Assembly (NCBI GenBank): GCA_003049485.1
Contig: PYST01000026.1
Location: 62,001 to 126,000 of the forward strand
Reading direction: 5' to 3'
Length of the DNA: 64,000 nt
Origin: Ophioceras dolichostomum
Taxonomy: Eukaryota > Ascomycota > Sordariomycetes > Magnaporthales > Ophioceraceae
Position numbers and translations under genes: made by a program. Of this stretch, positions 60,564 to 64,000 are shown piece after piece (the stretch's first letter is position 1; each line of letters begins with the position of its first letter). The notes under the pieces are model-generated. The model worked only from the letters and a program-made list of their open reading frames with translations. It did no database searches and was not told the DNA's origin.

Positions 60564-61266
60564 TTTCATGAACATCTTCGCACACACTCGTCACACGCTG
60601 CAACTAACGAGGCCATGTGCAGCTTGACATCCCATCTCAACTCAGGAGATCTCCCGCCCGCCGTCCATCGTGTCTCATCTCAGCCACCAGTGATCAGCCA
60701 GTCAGACAGCTACCTACATAGTTCAGGCACCAGGTATTCCGTACCATGCTCCTAGAATCAGCAACACGAACCCTAGTTCGGTCGCCGTCGCCCACCTGCA
60801 TTTCACCCCTGGTCCGCTTCTCGGCTCTGTGAGTCTCAGATGCGACCGGCTGTTCGGGTACCTGCCGCTGCCACGGCCAAGTCGGTGTGTGCATAGGCAC
60901 AGCACAGCAAACGGGACGATGGGCTGGTGTATGCAAACCCATTTACGAGAGGGGATGATAGGACAAGGCACGTTCCTCCCCGGTCTTGCAAAGGTACTCC
61001 GTACTGTGTGGTGGGATACGTGTTGATACATAGCTCAATATCACAAGCAAGACAAGACCATCCAACAATCAAAGAAAAGGGAAAGAAACAAAAGAGAAAG
61101 GGGCACAGACCCTTGCTGGTTGGTCGATAGATGGGAGGCGGGATGGACGGCTGGGCCATGTCATGAGAACACTTCACCAGATGTGGATGATGTTGGCGAG
61201 GGCTGAAATCTAAAATCCCGTGAAAGGGGTGTAGGTTTGAGGATGGAAGTTTAATAATTCGACACG

Positions 61267-63046
61267 TCACATTCCAGGACATATATCACTATGAACAGAG
61301 AATAGCAAACGCGTTAGCGACCGAGTTCGGCGTTTGGCATTTGTTCCCCGTCCCCTGTCCCGTGTATGCAGTCCTGGCTTTGAAGCACCAGGAAAGAGAA
61401 GAAAAGCAAAGCTGACAGTGATAGCTCAGACTCTGCTGTCACATCAGGCAGTCGTGCCGTGTGTGGCGGTGAGAGAGATACCTCCGCCCATAATATCGGG
61501 GACGGGAAATGTGGCAAAAGCTGATTCATTGGTTTCTCCAAGGGCAAGGGACGGAGGCAGGGGGCGACGGCAGAGAGGGAGACGGAGAGAGGAGAGGAGA
61601 ACTGCAAGGGCACACAAACACGAAATGAAAAGGGGGGGAGGCGAGGGAGAAGAAAGAAAGAAAAGGAAGAGGAAAAAAAAACTTACGGACGTCTCACAAG
61701 CGGCATCCTCGTCCTAACAGCCTCCCACTCGGAGAGATCGACCTCGAAGAGGCCGAGCGCCCCGCGCGACCCGCCTTCTTCTTCTCCGTCCGCACCTATA
61801 CCGGGTAGGTGGCATAAGACCCGGCCCCAGGGGTCGACGGCCATGCTGTGTCCATAGCTTCACATAGAGTGGGGGTGACAAGAGGGCAAGTCAAGTCAGT
61901 CTTAAGGTAGGGTCATAGCTAGCACGCTGGGGTAAGTACCTACCTAGGTAGGTGGGGGGATGTAGATAAGGATCGCGAGAAGGGGAGGGCAGCAAACAGG
62001 GCAGGGATGCTCTCGAGATATGCGGGGGGAGAGGAAGAGGTGCGGGAGCAAGTCGTAGGTAGGTAGGTACCTAGGTAGGTAGGTAGGTAGGCCTGCGTTC
62101 CCGAATGAGTGAATGCGCCGCCAGTGGCCAGTCGGTGACGTACCTAATCCGCCTCCCACGCCCCTCCCCATCGCCAACGTGATGCGTGCCAACCTGCGCG
62201 GCGGCGACCACGAAGCACTGCGCCTCTACGGCTCGCGCCCGGAGCAGGACCTCCCAGTGCGCCAGGCCCGTCGCGACCGTGAAAGCGGACGGGTACGTCA
62301 GGATCTGTGCCGGGCCGGCACCTGCTTCTGCTTCTGGTCCTGCTGCTCCTGCTGCTAATATTATGCTTTCATCATTCGCACTACTGTCGTCGTCACCGCT
62401 GCTCCTGCTCGCAGAGTACGACTTCCAGTTCGCGAGTGCGAGCGCCGACTCGGGAAAACGCAGGTCGAAGCAGATCTGGCTGCCGACGGAGCCGACCGGC
62501 GTGGCGAACGGCGGGGTCAGGCGCTTGCCGGCCTGCGTGTGCGCCGACTCGCGGAGGGAGCCGAAGTCGAAGAGGTGGATCTTGTCGTAGGTTCCGAGGG
62601 GGTCGATGATGCCGGATTCGGTTATGTAGATGGTGCGGTTGAGGAGTTTTTTTGTGGATTCCGGTTCTGGCTCTGAAATGGTGGTGGTGGTGTTGTTGTT
62701 GGTATCAGAAGAGGAGGGGACGCCGCTGTGTGCATCCGCCGGAACGAGAACGGGAACGTGAATCCCGACGTTGATGGCGACGCCGTGCTCCCGAGCTGCG
62801 GACTGGAGGCCGGTCACGAAGGGAGACTCTGCCTCGGATCTTGCGAGGGAGAGGGCCTCTGCTGGGAAGGAGGCGAGGTAGTCTGACGCCTCTGGGAGGA
62901 ATAGTACCTAGATGCATGTCAGTCAGTAGGTAGATAGAAGGGATCCAGATCAGACAGAAGCAAGGTGAGAAAGAAGAGAGGATTCCCCTCTCATGGGATG
63001 GTATTTGTCCATAATATGATATAACGGAGACGATATTGACGGCAGC

Positions 63047-63091
<45 letters not shown>

Positions 63092-63487
63092 TTCGGACGG
63101 TTTCCGGCGGCATCGCGGAGTCCTCGGCACTTGCCACGGAACGTCCGGGCTCTAACGCCCGGGCTCTCTCGGCCCCGCTCGGCAATTGTCAAGCATGACA
63201 TGCATGTCGGGTTACCCATCACCGGACGTCGCTGACCTAGATGCTGCCGACAGGAAGAAAATATGGGCGTATTCCGTACGAGAGACAGAATCGGTAGGAC
63301 TACGACCTACCTTTGCACCTCCGGCCGCAGCCTTCCTTATCAGCTCCACACACTGGCTCAGGTTGTCCGCCATGGACGACGTCGAGCAGATCTGCCCGAC
63401 AGCCTATCAGAGTAAAGAATATCAGCAATGTTCTTGGCGAAACTAGGTAGATTTATCTTCTTTCTTCTTACTAACCGCAATCGTCAT
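61267..63487 (-). CDS. Nitrilase-superfamily amidase (Nit1/Nit2-like)
   Basis: Five minus-strand exons, 63487-63476, 63403-63311, 62907-62144, 61857-61687 and 61288-61267, give 353 residues. It starts MTIAAVGQICSTSSMADNL. The Glu-Lys-Cys catalytic triad is intact: E41 (FLPEASDYL), K144 (GTYDKIHLFDF) and C181 (QICFDLRFPE). The C-terminal part has RARAVEAQCFVVAAAQVG and SYGHSMAVDPWGRVL. It belongs to the carbon-nitrogen hydrolases related to yeast Nit2 and mammalian Nit1, which hydrolyse deaminated glutathione; the substrate here is inferred. Two low-complexity loops (Ser/Thr/Asn/Glu-rich near 100, Ser/Asp/Ala-rich near 200) lengthen it from about 280-300. The last intron starts at CC|GTAAGT; unspliced reading stops at once (TAA), whereas splicing adds DICPGM, matching the D-[VI]-Y-P ending of relatives, so the spliced form is preferred. 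Confidence 0.86.
62055..62092. repeat. TAGG tetranucleotide repeat within Nit intron 3
   Basis: GTAG/TAGG units on both sides of a GTACCTAG centre form an imperfect palindrome inside the 286-base intron (61858-62143). Confidence 0.85.
63049..63086. repeat. (CT)19 microsatellite within Nit intron 2
   Basis: A pure CT run on the plus strand reads GA in the gene. The host intron (62908-63310) is about 400 bases, the longest in the window. Confidence 0.93.
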
Positions 63488-64000
63488 CTTGTTGGCGCGC
63501 AAGGGTGGTGGTGCCCTCTCTGTGCTGGTGGGAATTGTTACTACGTTCCTGTGTTTAGGTCGCGTATAGGGGGATGACGTGGAGTGGCCGAGTTCGGCGA
63601 TGAGACCTCTCTCCTGTTGAATTAACAACACTTGACAAACTCTCCTCCTACCACTCCATTGACTGCTTCGCAACCCTGAGTATAGCAAACAGCGTTGGGC
63701 GAAGGTGGCAGGAATTGTGGGAGTCATTCGGTAGGTTGTAGTAATGTGTCGCCTATCATTTGCGAAAACCTTTTCCACGATTCCGAGTGGATGTCTTTCG
63801 GAGACCAGGACATGTCGGGTATTTGTGGAAAATGCGGTGGATTAATTCAACATCGCGATAATGGAAATGGATGTCACCACCACACTACTGATCGCCCATC
63901 GCCGGCCAAACCTACCGCTCTAGCGATTTGGTCCTCCGCAAGACGGAGAGACGGAGCAAAGAATGAAGAAAAAACATAAAAAAAAAAGAAGGAAGAGACC
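63488..64000. promoter_or_regulatory. Upstream region of the Nit gene to window edge
   Basis: Presumed promoter and leader of the minus-strand Nit gene. A short plus-strand frame (63695-63979) contains CGKCGG and CHHH but is not supported as a gene. The end is A-rich. Confidence 0.4.

Larger units (their letters stand above)
57401..61266. other. Gene-poor interval, part 4 (3' flank of the Nit gene)
   Basis: No supported gene. It contains a perfect hairpin at 58648-58669, a short GATGTGAG tandem near 58838-58862, an A24 run at 60026-60049 and a triple 14-bp repeat at 60522-60563. The right end presumably includes the 3' UTR of the Nit gene, which ends at 61267. Confidence 0.5.

Noticed and set aside
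63695..63979. 94-codon plus-strand frame with CGKCGG and CHHH, zinc-finger-like
   Set aside because: Only one C-x2-C pair, no conserved surroundings, and position in the presumed Nit promoter.

Overview
The window is nuclear DNA of a filamentous ascomycete (Pezizomycotina), most likely a Sordariomycete. This rests on short GT-AG introns with CTAAC/CTGAC branch points, GC-rich third codon positions, pyrimidine-rich leaders, and proteins of recognisably fungal form (Spt20, Atg27, a GEN1/Yen1 resolvase, dynactin Arp10/Arp11, AP-2 alpha, ARPC5, a V-ATPase a subunit). The species cannot be fixed from sequence alone. Fifteen protein-coding genes are supported, one cut by the left edge; exon borders were set by reading splice sites and checking frame across every junction. 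I found no convincing tRNA, rRNA, CRISPR array or intact mobile element.

Layout, left to right: the 3' end of a cis-prenyltransferase (RER2-type, +); an ING/PHD chromatin protein (+); a 4-kb spacer; an F-box-like/LRR protein (+); the V-ATPase a subunit (+); ribosomal protein uL24/RPL26 (+); an O6-alkylguanine-DNA alkyltransferase (-); a twelve-exon gene for a cysteine/histidine repeat protein I do not recognise (+); SPT20 (+); ATG27 (+); the GEN1/YEN1 Holliday-junction resolvase (-); Arp10/Arp11 (+); AP-2 alpha (-); the complex I assembly methyltransferase NDUFAF5 (+); ARPC5 (-). Then comes about 17.5 kb (43760-61266) with no gene I can support, and finally a Nit-family amidase (-).

The most unusual item is the gene at 18311-20695. 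It encodes twelve consecutive C-x4-C ... C-x2-H modules (one has C-x8-C). Ten modules have an exon to themselves and one exon carries two. All eleven introns are phase 1, and each splits the codon of the module-closing histidine. It looks like a family built by exon duplication, and would be a strong candidate for a novel multi-zinc protein.

The genes do not form one pathway. Two themes recur: chromatin and DNA maintenance (ING, SPT20, alkyltransferase, GEN1) and membrane traffic with cytoskeleton (V-ATPase, ATG27, Arp10/Arp11, AP-2 alpha, ARPC5). GEN1/Arp11 and AP-2 alpha/NDUFAF5 are divergent pairs sharing spacers of about 0.7 kb.
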